Shown: piece by piece, positions 11,658 through 25,658 of the stretch | Position numbering within the stretch: the first letter of the stretch is position 1 | How the letters are laid out: each line of letters opens with the position of its first letter | Assembly (NCBI GenBank): GCA_947172415.1 | Contig: OX359197.1 | Coordinates: 558,001-622,000 of the forward strand | Origin: Chondrosia reniformis | Lineage: Eukaryota > Porifera > Demospongiae > Chondrillida > Chondrillidae | Direction of reading: 5' to 3' | Length of the DNA: 64,000 bases | Notes under the pieces: model-generated | What the model saw: only the letters and a program-made list of their open reading frames with translations | What the model was told of the DNA's origin: nothing | The model's database searches: none | Position numbers and translations under genes: made by a program

Positions 11658-12896
11658 TCACTTCCTCTTTGTAGCCTTTGCACGGTTTAGTGCAATCTGT
11701 AAAAGAGCCATATATCTATGGTGCAATATACTCCATTATGCCACTTATACAGTACATCTACAGGAGTACGATAATGCCATTACATTTTAATTGAATAAGG
11801 ATCTACAATGTGGACAAACGATATACTATACAACACTGTAAGAGTGTGATGCTGGTAATACGAGCTATAGGGGGACAGTTTACAAACAGCTATTCATCCA
11901 TAGATAAAACATGAGACCTCAATTCGGGGGTCAAAGGTCAATATACACAAGGTCCTATAATGTGGGCTCACAGTTCAATAACATGTTAGTGAAACTTTTC
12001 CTTGCAGAACAGATTTTTACTAACACTCAAAGTGCTTTGGGGAAGAAGATTCCATTTTAGGGGGTAATTTGAGGTACTAATTACCTATTTCATCTAGGTC
12101 CATGGGTTATACAGCAATAATAGATAGAATTCAGTAATAAAATTTAGGGCAAGGAGGAAAAGATATTTCACTACCTTTCAACTGTATGAACAGCAATATA
12201 AAACTGCCTAACGTGGCAACATATCATCTCGTGTCATTACTATACTAAAGCTCCCATTAGTCAAGATATGGCTATGCACAGCAACGGTCAGTGTAAAGTT
12301 AAACAAATCAAGCAATTTATACATACAGTTATCTGAGAGTTAATCAAATAAAGTTCAAATTGCTGCTTCTTCTGTAACTAATTCTCCCCTGCTATGTTAA
12401 TAATGCTTGTATATTTATCAAATTAAGGGTTTCTGATGTGAATGTACAGTCCATACAAGGACCATCTATAGATGTACAGACAGACAGATATACAGACAGA
12501 TAGATGTACAGCTCGCACTTTCCTTTATAATCATTACATCTCTACTAACTGGCACGTGCATTTCCGCATCGCTACCAGTTACTAAATCGGAATTCAGCAA
12601 GTCACTCGATACGTACGTACGTAAACTCACATCGACCCGACTTACCGAATCTTCAAGCTTAGGAGACTCTATTAGACGCGTGTGCCCCTCTTCTACCAGC
12701 TTGCGATGATGTGCGCAACAAGGGCAGCACTCGCAACAGAGGCAGCACTCGCACATGAAACAGCAACATGCGTAATAGAGAAACTCTCCAATGTCCTCCT
12801 GTAAAGAAAGGGGATATTCTAATACAGAAATGAAAGAAGATTGTGATAGCAATAACTGTATGAGTCGCGCTTTACCATCAATGAACGGTCGCTCAT
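11658..12896 (-). CDS. Small cysteine-cluster protein (70 aa), function unknown
   Basis: Three phase-0 exons on the minus strand: 12896-12876 (MSDRSLM), 12798-12646 and 11696-11658 (ending NRAKATKRK, stop). Donors (GTAAAG, GTAAGT) and acceptors are good and the model closes at 70 residues. The middle exon encodes CCCFMCECCLCCECCPCC, which is 12 cysteines in 18 residues. There is no signal peptide or long hydrophobic run. Such clusters are often palmitoylated membrane anchors or metal-binding; that is inference. I do not recognise the family. The donor at 12645 is also in phase with the CBM48 exon at 10638, so the first two exons may be shared and 11696-11658 may be an alternative terminal exon. 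Reading past the donor gives a longer open frame to 12466, which I treat as intron. Confidence 0.6.
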
Positions 12897-13021
12897 CTCG
12901 GTCGACTGTTAATGAAATCAGTTGTGCGTCTAAGGACGGCCCCTTCTGTCATCTGATGGTCACGTGATTGTGCCCATTTCACATTCTTTCAATTTGATCG
13001 TGAAAAGGAATTTGAATAAAG
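12897..13021. promoter_or_regulatory. Divergent promoter between cysteine-cluster gene and Rab
   Basis: Only 125 bp separate the two start codons, which point away from each other. A GTCACGTGAT site at 12959-12968 is an E-box matching nine of ten bases of the palindrome GTCACGTGAC, the CLEAR/USF-type motif bound by MiT/TFE bHLH factors in animals. There is no obvious TATA box. Shared regulation of the two genes is inferred. Confidence 0.6.
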
Positions 13022-15852
<2,831 letters not shown>

Positions 15853-16645
15853 TTCAATTACTTTAGCAATTGAACTTAGTGCACATTCTTTTCTGACTTT
15901 TTTATGCATTTTGTATTAACTTGCATTATATTGCTTACTGTATAATTTAAGTACTTTAAATGAGATTGAAGGAATCCGTACTGACAAAAACATCTTGCAT
16001 GATTGATTATTCGTAATGGTCACGTAGGATGTAGTCTGATTAATGATGATACAAAACAAACCACCTACCTAATTGGTTACTACCCTAGTACATATTAATG
16101 TGTATCAAATTGTGGCTTTCATTTTCAGAACCTGAGTATATCATTTACGTCATCAGTGGACTATGGATTTACCCCACCCACCCACCCTGAGGAGCTTGAT
16201 GAGCTAATGGGTGGAACCCAAGTTCACTTAATGGGAACCAGAATCTCCTCTTTGTCACTCAAAAAGATGGGCGAACTGTAGACAGCTGCTCTGCCCTTAT
16301 TAGTATGGCATACATTGGAAATCTGGATGGCTACTCTCAGACTGCTAATTCAAAAAGCTTGTGGTTTCCTTATCAGCAGAGTCACTGAAGATAACATATG
16401 AGCTCAAGATCAGCTTTCGATCTTAAAGTAAAAATTTAAGGGTTTTTCTGTATCAATTTCGTCAGGCACCATAGCTGTGTCTATATAGAGACTGCATTGA
16501 GCGAACGTTAAAAAATTCGAGGCTTCAATTCGCGATTACGTAAGAGTATATTACATCCGCTGGGGTGATGTAAGGTTACATAATACATTCAGCTTTATTT
16601 AACTAGTAGAGTGCGAAAAAAGATCAGCAAGGCTTTACAGGCAAA
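15853..16645. other. Intergenic, likely Rab 3' UTR and next promoter
   Basis: This lies between the Rab stop and the start of the first coiled-coil gene. It contains no convincing reading frame or repeat. A short TAATG-rich, then more GC-balanced stretch near 16180-16330 has no family resemblance in any frame. Confidence 0.5.
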
Positions 16646-17513
16646 ATGAAAAGACAGTATCAGTGTCGTGGTAAGTCTATAGTTATAACAGTATGTAGTG
16701 TAGTCGTACCGCATGATACAGGTTGCCATGATACTAATTTGACTAATGTTAGAAGTCTATCAGTTGTCCTCACTAATTTTAATCGTGTATGTAGTTAGTA
16801 TTATTATAATCTACATTGTTTTTGAGGCTGAAGATCTTCGATTTTAAGCCTATAGATGGCACCTATACAGAGTATTGAAATTATTACAGAGAGTATTGAC
16901 TTAATTATAGATACAAATAGCTACTGTGCAAGTAGATAAAATATTTAAAGATGTAGTACATAAATTGAAGACACATGCATGCACGTGCATTTAAGAAATT
17001 TCTAAATAGCTTTTACCAATTTATATTTATCCGTGTATAAATACCAATTATAAATGTATTTCTCTAATGATAGATGATATTTCTGAAAACGAATCATTTA
17101 GTGGTCGGGAGAGTGATCTAGAATCGAGATCAGAAACGCAGTCGTATGCATCGTCCTCTAAAAGGTCCAATGCATCATTCAGGAGTAGAAGTTCAAGGTC
17201 TGCAAAAGAGTCGCGCTTAAAATTAGGAAAAGTCTGTGCTGTAGAAAATGTCAAGCTACGTTCTGAAGTTGCAGTTTTAAGGGAAGAAGTCAACACTTTA
17301 AGGCAACTTCTTAATGATGCTAATTCTACATTATCCATGTGGATGCAGAGTAGTGCAAGGCCACCTGCTGGTCCCTCCTACAATATGTCAGGGTTTAATC
17401 AAGGGATCCACTCTTTACCATCCAATTATACAATGTATTCAAGAACTGTCTACAATCCTGAAAACACTCAAGTACCGACTACCTATCATTATGGACCAGA
17501 TTGCCCACGATGA
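16646..17513 (+). CDS. Small coiled-coil protein, paralogue 1 of 3, function unknown
   Basis: Two exons, 16646-16670 (MKRQYQCR) and 17074-17513, joined in phase 1, give 154 residues. The N-terminal third is Ser/Glu/Arg-rich (for example SKRSNASFRSRSSRSAKESR). A conserved block follows, beginning LGKVC, with a leucine-zipper-like heptad run ENVKLRSEVAVLREEVNTL. After it comes a conserved PPAGPSYNMSG motif and a Tyr/Asn/Ser-rich tail. There is no signal peptide or membrane segment. Two paralogues lie at 22389-23012 (-) and 25659-26413 (+); this one is the most divergent. The coiled coil suggests dimerisation. I do not recognise a known family. Confidence 0.75.
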
Positions 17514-18599
17514 TAGAAAATAGCTTGCATAGACACATGTACACACTCTTGAAATTGACCACATATCACATTGTTCTTTGTTCTATTGTAATAATATGTA
17601 TATGAACAATCAAAGTGATAAGCAAACCACAAGTAATTACAGTCATAAAAAAGGTAGAAACAATATTGAAATTAGGTATTAAACATTAACTAGGTAACAA
17701 GCAACATGCATGCATGAACCCTATGGGTTTCCCTGAACATAAATATGGCTGCCTACTCTATGTAAATAGAATGTATACAAACATAGGATTGCCACAGGAA
17801 ACTATACATTCTAAAAATTATTTTACAACAATGTGTTATAACACATAACACATAACAAATTGTCCATATTTTTCAATGAATTCAGTCATACCTATAATTT
17901 TTTTTCAAATGCTAACAATGACAACAATAACAACAAAACAAAACAAGTCAATGAGTTGATATATTACTAAATGATAGATTTAAAAATGGAGTACATATAG
18001 AGTTAGTAAACTGGGTGACTTTCAGTCAATCCCAGTGTAATATTATCATTATAATTAGCTTTGATGGATCTGTTACCTCTAATACACATGAATGCTGATT
18101 TGACCAGAGAGAAAGATATCTTATAGCTCATTTGGGGGAATGTTTACAGTGTTGATGTTGGTGTTAATAAAGCTTGTCTAAATGTGCTTATGTTGTACAT
18201 CTTGTTTAGTCTCCCTTTATTTATTTATATAGAAACGTCTCCATAACAACCAAAGTCCCTGGCAACCATTCAAAGTAATCAATTGTTCATGTGGCTGCAC
18301 TTGTAGAACAAACTTCACACATGTAAGTCAAGCAGTATATCTTAGCTGATCCCAATATTGAAAAAGGCAGTTTCTCCAAAGTTATCATTACTGGATGTAT
18401 ACAAAAGAAACTAACAAACATTAATTTGTTGCATGTAAAGGTGATATGTGTTCCTATATATACTTCATGTGCATGTCCTTTTAACAGGACTTACGTATCT
18501 GTGACTTCTATTTAGGTGGAGAATTACTTTGTAGATTGCCATTGACACTTTTCTGTCCAACTGTTTCACTGTAACATTGCATGACATGTTTTGGCAGGA
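17514..18599. other. Intergenic, no gene seen
   Basis: This is the 3' flank of coiled-coil paralogue 1. AATAAA occurs at 18166-18171, a possible but distant polyadenylation signal. The sequence is otherwise AT-rich and lacks coding character in any frame. Confidence 0.5.
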
Positions 18600-19330
18600 T
18601 TTGTGTCTGAGCATTCACTAATTGAATAACAACTTCTTTGGGAATGCCTTCTTGTTATAAGTCTATAGAAAAAGTTAAAATTTATAATCCCTTAAACTAG
18701 ACACTGCATTGGAAGGTAGTCATAGCAACCTTAACTATACATTGTAGACCTTTATTTTGTAATGTTATGTGTATGTAGTTGTCAATAGGTTTAACAAGAC
18801 TGTGAAGTTTGACTGCATTGAAATACATGCATAGTTAGTGGGTTATAGACCAATTTGTAACATAAGGGATTTTACATTACATTAAGGCCTTTCATGACCT
18901 ACCAGAAAGCAAGAGGGAGGTCACTTTAATTATTTCAAGAGGCCTAGGGAGGTCATTTTTATTAATATTAATTACATTGAGTATGCAAAAAGGTAAAATG
19001 GGACTTGTACAGGAAGTGTATTAATTTATACTAGTCTTTAAAGTAAAGTATTTATGTACATGCAAACCATACCAAACACTACAGGATTGGATTAGGTGTA
19101 GGAAGACCACGAGGTGAACTATGAGTATGCACACTACACACTTGGCTCACACATCGCAAATTATTGGGGTTTTACCATGGGTATATAATACTGGTAGGCC
19201 AGCCCATACTAAAAAATATGGCTGCTTCCTGTAATACCTACACAAAATGGGAGACTAAAGATTTGAAGTTCCTAAACTTCTAAATTAATTAATTTAGAAG
19301 CAAACAGTTCCACAAGTACTACTTAGAAAT
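18600..19330 (+). repeat. Left arm of a large inverted duplication around tyrosinase
   Basis: This segment is repeated in reverse complement at about 23985-24920. Matching landmarks include the GATTGGATTAGGTGTAGGAAG block near 19086, CCAGCCCATACTAAAA near 19199, and AATTGAATAACAACTTC near 18620. The arms are clearly homologous but diverged. The right arm is longer because of an insertion near 24425-24690. The arms enclose the tyrosinase gene and coiled-coil paralogue 2. Confidence 0.85.
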
Positions 19331-19527
19331 GGTCTGCCACAAGATTATGCCAAATTCCATATATCTTCAGTAAGGATATAAGTACGTACATGTGGTAAAC
19401 AATCAAGGAAATCGGTTACCTGAATTTTGTGCATTATTACTGCCTATTACAAAGTGTTTATGATATAATAGTTGGGTATTAGCGTATATGGTATATATAC
19501 AGTATAGTCAGAGATAGAGACAAGGAG

Positions 19528-21138
19528 ATGAAGGTTAGTATTCTTCTATTGACATTCCTCTTATCTTACAAGGTTGGCAATGCCAAAGGCCAGTTCCCTT
19601 CAGTCTGTAACACTCAGGAGAACCTTGATAATAAGATATGCTGTCCAAACAACTGTAATGCTGACAGAGGAAGGGGAAACTGTACAAATATTGAAGAACT
19701 TGCCAGGAGACAATGGGGGCTGGCTAACAGAAGGATAACTACAGCTCTAACAAGCACTATTCCTAATCTGTTTGGTAAACAGGACAGCCGTGTCACTTGG
19801 CCTTCAGCTGTCTTCAGTCAAGTATGTGTATGTAATGATCCATACTTTGGCACAGATTGTGGTGAATGCGTATTTGGTAGAATGGGTGAGGAATGCAACG
19901 AAGAGAAGACGATAATAAGGCGGAGATTTACCAGTCTATCTAATGAGGAAAAACTTCGTTTTAGAGATGTCTTAATTCAATCAAGAGGTGAATCTGAGAA
20001 GCAATGGGCAGTAATCACAGATGAACCAGATGTTGGCAGTTCAGACTCAGTTACCTTGCAAAATGTTAGTACTTACAATCTATTTGTATATTTGCACTCC
20101 TTTTCAGCTCGTGAAAATAATGCAGCATGCTCCTCGACCCTCTCCATGCTGATAGATTTTGCACATGAAGGTCCTAACTTTCCAACATGGCACAGATATT
20201 TCATGTTAATTGTGGAGCGAGAGCTACAAAAGATTTCGAGAGATCCTAATTTTTCCTTACCTTATTGGGACTGGGGAGAGGAGGACGGGACTAGCATTCT
20301 AACAGATGAGTATCTAGGCAGATTTGACTTTGAAGGAGAAGTGCCCAGTGATGAATGTATTGCAAATTTGGTCATAGACGGTAGAAATTGGCTAACAGTA
20401 TGTGATACTATTATTAGAATACCAGAGGCAGATTGTGCAACACTTAGGGCTGCATGCAATGTTGAGAGAGATCTATTGAATAACAGCACATTGTGCAGAC
20501 AAGGAAGGGCTAATACTACAAGTGAACGCAGCCTTCCTGCACCATTTGAGATAGTTGAAGCACTTAAGGAAGACATTTTTAATAGTCCAGACCCTGATGG
20601 AAATTGGACTATCAAATCTACAGATTTTAGAAATAAGTTAGAAGGCTATGTGGGTATGAATTGTACTTCCGATGGCTCCAGTATAAACACTACATCTGAT
20701 CCTGTGGGTAATCTCAATGGAGCTCACAACTTCCTTCATAATCAAATTCATTTATTTATTGGAGGTCACTTGGCGGCAGTTCCTGCCTCTAGTAATGATC
20801 CCATTTTCTTTTTGCATCATGTCAATGTCGACAGGCTTCTTGAGATTTGGCTAAGATTGTACTACCTAAATGCTTCTCAGAACACTTACCAGCCTATATC
20901 AGGGGCACACCCAGGACATAATCGTGATGACTGGCTTGTTCCATTTCTACCCTTGGCTACCAACAGTGACATGTACAACAGATCAAGTGCTTTTGGCTAT
21001 GAGTACGATAGCCTGCAAATACCGCAACCAAGAACCTGTGGACGACGACAAGAAGCTACCACACCAAGAAAAATTCCTCTAATTGTGCCCATATTGCTAT
21101 TAATTGCTGTCATATTCTTTATTATTTACTGTAGGTGA
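19528..21138 (+). CDS. Tyrosinase, membrane-anchored, intronless
   Basis: Type-3 copper monooxygenase that hydroxylates phenols and oxidises catechols to quinones (melanin or cuticle-type chemistry). The 536-residue frame is uninterrupted. A signal peptide is followed by the Cys-rich N-terminal region typical of vertebrate-type tyrosinases (ICCPNNCNADRGRGNC, then CVCNDPYFGTDCGEC, EGF-like). CuA ligands are inferred as His190, His213 and His222 in YLH / FAHEGPNF / WHRYF. CuB ligands are His400 and His404 (HNFLH) and His431 in the NDPIFFLHH motif. The spacing matches the family. A C-terminal hydrophobic helix (about 514-534) anchors the protein, with the catalytic part lumenal or extracellular. 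A TATA-like GTATATATAC lies at 19491-19500, close to the ATG. AATAAA at 21517-21522 is a possible polyadenylation signal. Lack of introns contrasts with most of its neighbours. Confidence 0.95.
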   Translation: MKVSILLLTFLLSYKVGNAKGQFPSVCNTQENLDNKICCPNNCNADRGRGNCTNIEELARRQWGLANRRITTALTSTIPNLFGKQDSRVTWPSAVFSQVCVCNDPYFGTDCGECVFGRMGEECNEEKTIIRRRFTSLSNEEKLRFRDVLIQSRGESEKQWAVITDEPDVGSSDSVTLQNVSTYNLFVYLHSFSARENNAACSSTLSMLIDFAHEGPNFPTWHRYFMLIVERELQKISRDPNFSLPYWDWGEEDGTSILTDEYLGRFDFEGEVPSDECIANLVIDGRNWLTVCDTIIRIPEADCATLRAACNVERDLLNNSTLCRQGRANTTSERSLPAPFEIVEALKEDIFNSPDPDGNWTIKSTDFRNKLEGYVGMNCTSDGSSINTTSDPVGNLNGAHNFLHNQIHLFIGGHLAAVPASSNDPIFFLHHVNVDRLLEIWLRLYYLNASQNTYQPISGAHPGHNRDDWLVPFLPLATNSDMYNRSSAFGYEYDSLQIPQPRTCGRRQEATTPRKIPLIVPILLLIAVIFFIIYCR

Positions 21139-22388
21139 GATCTTTAGTTAATTTGCTTTAAAAGTTAGAAAATTTCATGCAATATTAGCTTAATTTACTC
21201 TTAGAAGCTGATAACTCTAGATCTTAATTTGGCTGTGTGTGGTTTACACTGATTAATATATATGCTATAACAATGCTTACATGAATGTTTACTTTTAATG
21301 TATTATGATTATAGTGTAAAGGAAAGATCAAAAGTGTAAAACAATATTTTTCATGCAAAATTGAAGAAAACTGACGATCCTATATAGCTGTAGAGAAGAT
21401 TACATATATATATCATGCACTTTTGTTACAGGAGCCCAAAGATCAAGCTATAGCTGCTATACATATATACACCTAAGACACATTTATATGTACATTTGTC
21501 TACCTTGATATATTTTAATAAATAATTGAAGTGATAATCAAGCCACAAATAATTATTCTCAAACATCCATAAAGCATATACTACATGCCAGGGATTCACA
21601 AAAGATCAAGAAGAAGAACGAAGGGTGGAACAATCTAGAACACCATATTTCAAAAATTTATGGTTTACTTAATTCCATGCATGATCTAGGGTATGATTGC
21701 ATTTCATGCACTACCAACTCTTATTCAAATATCAGATTTTTATGGGTTTCAGTCACTTCCCTATGTATTGCATATATGTATGTATTTACTTCCTGTATTG
21801 CATATATATATGTATGTATTTACTTCCTGTATTGCATAATAATGTGTAGGAAAATTATAGATGCACGCACCTATTGTGACACACTGTTATATAATAATTT
21901 TTATAATGCATGCATATACATGGCCTCATGGTTCCTAATATAAGTAGTATCAGATGCCATACTATCTAAGTATTAAAAATACAATTTATATATGGACTAA
22001 TATATAGGTATATAATATGTGCTCTAAATTGCATTAATGGTATATACATGCATGGCTCAGATTGTAAATCAATTTTTTCATATAAGTTTACACTAGCATT
22101 GAAAGAGAGCCAAAGCTTTACATATATATACATGGCCACCCATGCATGCCTTACTTACCAGATCTGTACGTATTTGATTGCTATATATAGCTTTAGTCAC
22201 AAATAAGTTTGCTTACTGCATTATTTGTGTACAGAAAATACATCAAATATACCACCTTAATATTCTTCGACAAGTTAAACTATTGCCTATTATCAATTTG
22301 AAAATATATAAATTTCTTGCAAAAAAGTTGTTGTTTTTCTATATAGAACAAAGGATATGCACATGCTCCTTTGCTTAAAGTTTGAACT
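21139..22388. other. Intergenic, no gene seen
   Basis: AT-rich sequence between convergent tyrosinase and coiled-coil paralogue 2. It includes a tandem CTTCCTGTATTGCATA repeat near 21790-21840 and, at 21592-21640, a short match (GGATTCACAAAAGATCAAGA) to the dispersed repeat at 57054. The reading frames here are short and unconserved. Confidence 0.5.
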
Positions 22389-23012
22389 CTAATATTGACG
22401 GTTATAATTTTGATAGGAACTTGATTCTTGCATGTTTGCTGAATTGCAATCAACACATGGATTTGAGTCAGGATAGGCTATATAAGATTGAATTCCTCCA
22501 TTATCTCCTGACATGTTGTAGGAGGGACCAGCAGGTGGTCCTGCATATGCAGTACTGCTCCATGTGGACAATGTGGCATTTGTATCACTGAGGAGTTGCC
22601 TCAAAGTTTCAACTTCCGCTTTTAAAACTGCCACTTCAGAACGTAATTTGATATTTTCTTCTGAACATACCTTTCCCAATTGTGAAACTGATTCTCTGTA
22701 GCCTTTGGGAGATTTTTTATACGATGAAGTCAATAGCTGGGATGACGGCTTTGAAAATATACTAGAATATTGATCGGTAACTGATTCATTCATTGTGTCT
22801 TCATCTATAAATGTATAAAACGCATTACGTGTATGCTGACAGCACCTATAATATACGAGCTGTGCAGGTGGCCTAATGTTCAGATTGTATCGATACATAC
22901 ATGCACGATCGGACAAATTGCAAAACTAGCAGTGGTTAGCTGGTCCTTTCTCCTTACATGCTTCTCTTTCACGTGTACGACTACTATTCTTTCTTTGTTC
23001 TTCTTTGTCCAT
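22389..23012 (-). CDS. Small coiled-coil protein, paralogue 2 of 3, with GC splice donor
   Basis: Exons on the minus strand are 23012-22931 (MDKEEQRKNSSRTRERE...) and 22804-22389, giving 165 residues in phase 1. The second exon is nearly the same as in paralogue 3: SSIFSKPSSQLLTSSYKK, LGKVCSEENIKLRSEVAVLK and PPAGPSYNMSG. The donor after CACT reads GCTAGT instead of GTAAGT (the paralogue 3 donor). It must therefore be a rare GC-AG intron or a splice-dead copy; without splicing the frame stops two codons later. The exon frames are intact, which argues for function or recent inactivation. Located convergent to tyrosinase inside the inverted duplication. Confidence 0.7.
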
Positions 23013-23408
23013 TACAGCCGGTTATGTAATGGATTACTAGGTCTATATAGGCTTGTGGTATACCTAATAGGCTTATTTATAACTCAAAGATAACCACAAG
23101 TGTCGCTATACGTTGCGTACTTTATACGGAAATGAAGTGGGAGAGGCCTATGAGCAAACAAACTACTTTACTAGCTATATAGCTAAACAATAATAATTTG
23201 AGACAACCCCGCATTCGAATTACTTGGTCAATTTAAGGAATATATATAGTAGTAATCTTAACGATTTCTACCCTCATACATCCTCAAAATCATTAAGAAC
23301 GGCAAAAAACTTAAGGTTACCGAACGACGCCATTTGCAATTACGTATAAATGAAGTTTTATGCATATAACTTAGCTCTACCTGTCCATATAATTCCATAG
23401 AAGGGAGT

Positions 23409-23471
23409 GATTAGGTGCATTTAGAGTCGTAAGTTTAACTCCTCAAACTGACTCTAAATGCACCTAATCAT
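23409..23471. repeat. Perfect 21-bp inverted repeat
   Basis: TGATTAGGTGCATTTAGAGTC at 23409-23429 is repeated exactly inverted at 23451-23471, with 21 bp between. This may be a minimal foldback or MITE end pair. Upstream of coiled-coil paralogue 2. Confidence 0.85.
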
Positions 23472-23984
23472 GTAACTCAAGAAAGAGATGAATCTAGACC
23501 ATCCTAGACCTTCTTACCACTTTACTTCACCAAAGACCAACTCCTGAAGCTACTTACGTTATAAACAAACTCATCATAGAACTTGAAACTACCTCTTCAG
23601 AACCAAGCCTTCTTAAGTTTAACAAAGGTTTACCACATTCTATACCATCAAGTCTGAAGTTGATGATCACAGCCTTAATAATACAAGACACTACGGCCCA
23701 TTCCCTAAACCTTATATAGTGGAAGAGTGTTTTGTTCTTTCTGTAGAAAAGAGCTGAAGGAGGCCCAGAGAAAATGGCTGGCCTGTAACAGATCAGATCC
23801 AGCTAGACTACATTTATGGCAAATATTCGGAATGCTTTTGACACCCTGCATGGTCAGACATAAAAGTAGAATGTATCAAAATGGACCATTTTAGCATGGG
23901 CAATTCACAGAAATTTTGGAAAATTACTTGTACCCAGGAAAAAACATCACATGAAGATAATGAAATTTAGTAAAATCATTTCTA
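23472..23984. other. Unassigned sequence
   Basis: Less AT-biased than its surroundings, with CCTTCTTACCACTTTAC-type C-rich text that might be a decayed coding sequence. I found no frame with family resemblance over a useful length. Confidence 0.4.
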
Positions 23985-24920
23985 AGTAGTACTTGTGGAA
24001 CTGTTTGCTTTTAATTTATTAAGAAATTTAGGAACTCCGGGACTGGATCCAAATCTTTAGTCTCCCATTTTATGTATAGGTATTACAGGAAGCAGCCATA
24101 TTTTTTTAGTATGGGCTGGCATATACCCATGGTAAAACCCCAATATTTTTGTGATGTGTGAGCCAAGTGTGTAGTGTGCACACTCATAGTTCACCTCGTG
24201 GTCTTCCTACACCTAATCCAATCCTGTAGTGTTTGGTATGGTTTGCATGTACATAAATACTTTACTTTAAAGACTAGTATAAATTAATACACTTCCTGTA
24301 CTAAAATGACCTCCCTCTTGCTTTCTGGTAGGTCATGAAAGGCCTTAATGTAATGTAAAATCCATTATGTAACAAAATGGTCTATAACCAACTAGCCATG
24401 CATGTGCTTACATGTATATTTCACAGGTTTAAATTTCAGGTTTCACATAGCATGAAACCTACGTGTTTGAAATTTCTTGAACAGCCAGGTTTCAAAGGGT
24501 GCTCAAGTGTGTGCTTATAGATTAATTTCACGGGTATCAAATTTTAACAGCCCCCTTTCTGGTTTTATACATGTTTTCATACCTTTTGAAACCTGGCTGT
24601 TTAAAGAGTTTCAAATAGGTTTCATGCCTTCTGAAACCTGCATGACATTTGATCCTGTGTTTCAAACATCATGGTCTTGCTGACCTATTGACAAGTATAT
24701 ACATACACGTAACAAATGATAATAATTTATTACAAAATAAAGGTATATACAGTGTATATAGTGTAGTAAGTTAAGGTTGCTATGACTATATATATACCTT
24801 CCCATGCAGTGTCTTAGTTTAAGGGATTATAAATTTTAAGTTTTTCTAAACTAATAACAAGGCATTGATTGTAACCCCCAAAATGTTGTTATTCAATTAG
24901 TGCATGCTCATGCAGACACA
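23985..24920 (-). repeat. Right arm of the inverted duplication around tyrosinase
   Basis: Reverse-complement counterpart of 18600-19330. The match is interrupted by about 250-300 bp (24425-24690) rich in AGGTTTCA / TGAAACCT motifs, including an inverted pair AACAGCCAGGTTTCAAA / TTTTGAAACCTGGCTGT (24480-24600). That insert looks like a foldback element inserted into this arm after duplication. Confidence 0.85.
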
Positions 24921-25658
24921 AAACTGATCTATAGGATATAGAGAACCTGCGAACCTCCTCCAACTGAACTAGCAATATGCTGAACTATATGCATGGTAGC
25001 TAGGAGTTATTAGTTACTAGATCTCCATGCAATACTTTTTTAAATATCTTTTCCCCACCTGAGTGAGTTAACCCAATAACATAATGATTCCCCATGCACC
25101 ACTCAGTCCTTCAACTTTCTTAATTGGACATGTTGCTAGGTAATGTCAATTTCCATGACAATTCTTCTGTATACAGCAAATAAAGTATATAGGCTAGTAT
25201 ATAGACAACCATGCAAATTGTACTTGGAGTACAACTTAGCTAAATTTTGAACAGTTTCACAAGTATTCTTAAAAGTAAAGATGCTAATCAAAACATTGTA
25301 ACTTAAAAGCTAATTATAGACTCCGGCTTAAAGCGGCGCTGTATGTATAGTTTGTCTGATTTCTAAACAAGATAATATAACCTACGAATCAGTGTATATA
25401 TGCAACTGCAATTGAGCTCCAGTAGCAACGAATTCACTAATTGATTGAGCAATAGAATAATTGAACTTAAACTATAAACCAAAAGACAATATGCCACTTC
25501 TAACGTACTTTCTTAAATTGGGTGGCCATGTTTTTTCGGTCGTATACCAAAAAAATTTGCCACTCGTAACATTTCTGCATCGGACCACTTTCAAAATGCT
25601 TCCTATGCGCCCCTGTAAACCGCAAGCTTACTAATCATTACATAACCACCAGACTAGT
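24921..25658. other. Intergenic, upstream of coiled-coil paralogue 3
   Basis: AT-rich, with no coding signal or clear repeat. It presumably contains the promoter for the gene starting at 25659. No TATA box could be chosen with confidence. Confidence 0.4.

Noticed and set aside
12466-12645. Read-through C-terminal extension of the cysteine-cluster frame
   Set aside because: A strong GTAAGT donor at 12645 is present. The extension becomes low-complexity, from a GACAGATA repeat.
23472-23984. Decayed coding sequence
   Set aside because: Composition is mildly coding-like, but no frame showed recognisable motifs or a length worth reporting as a gene.
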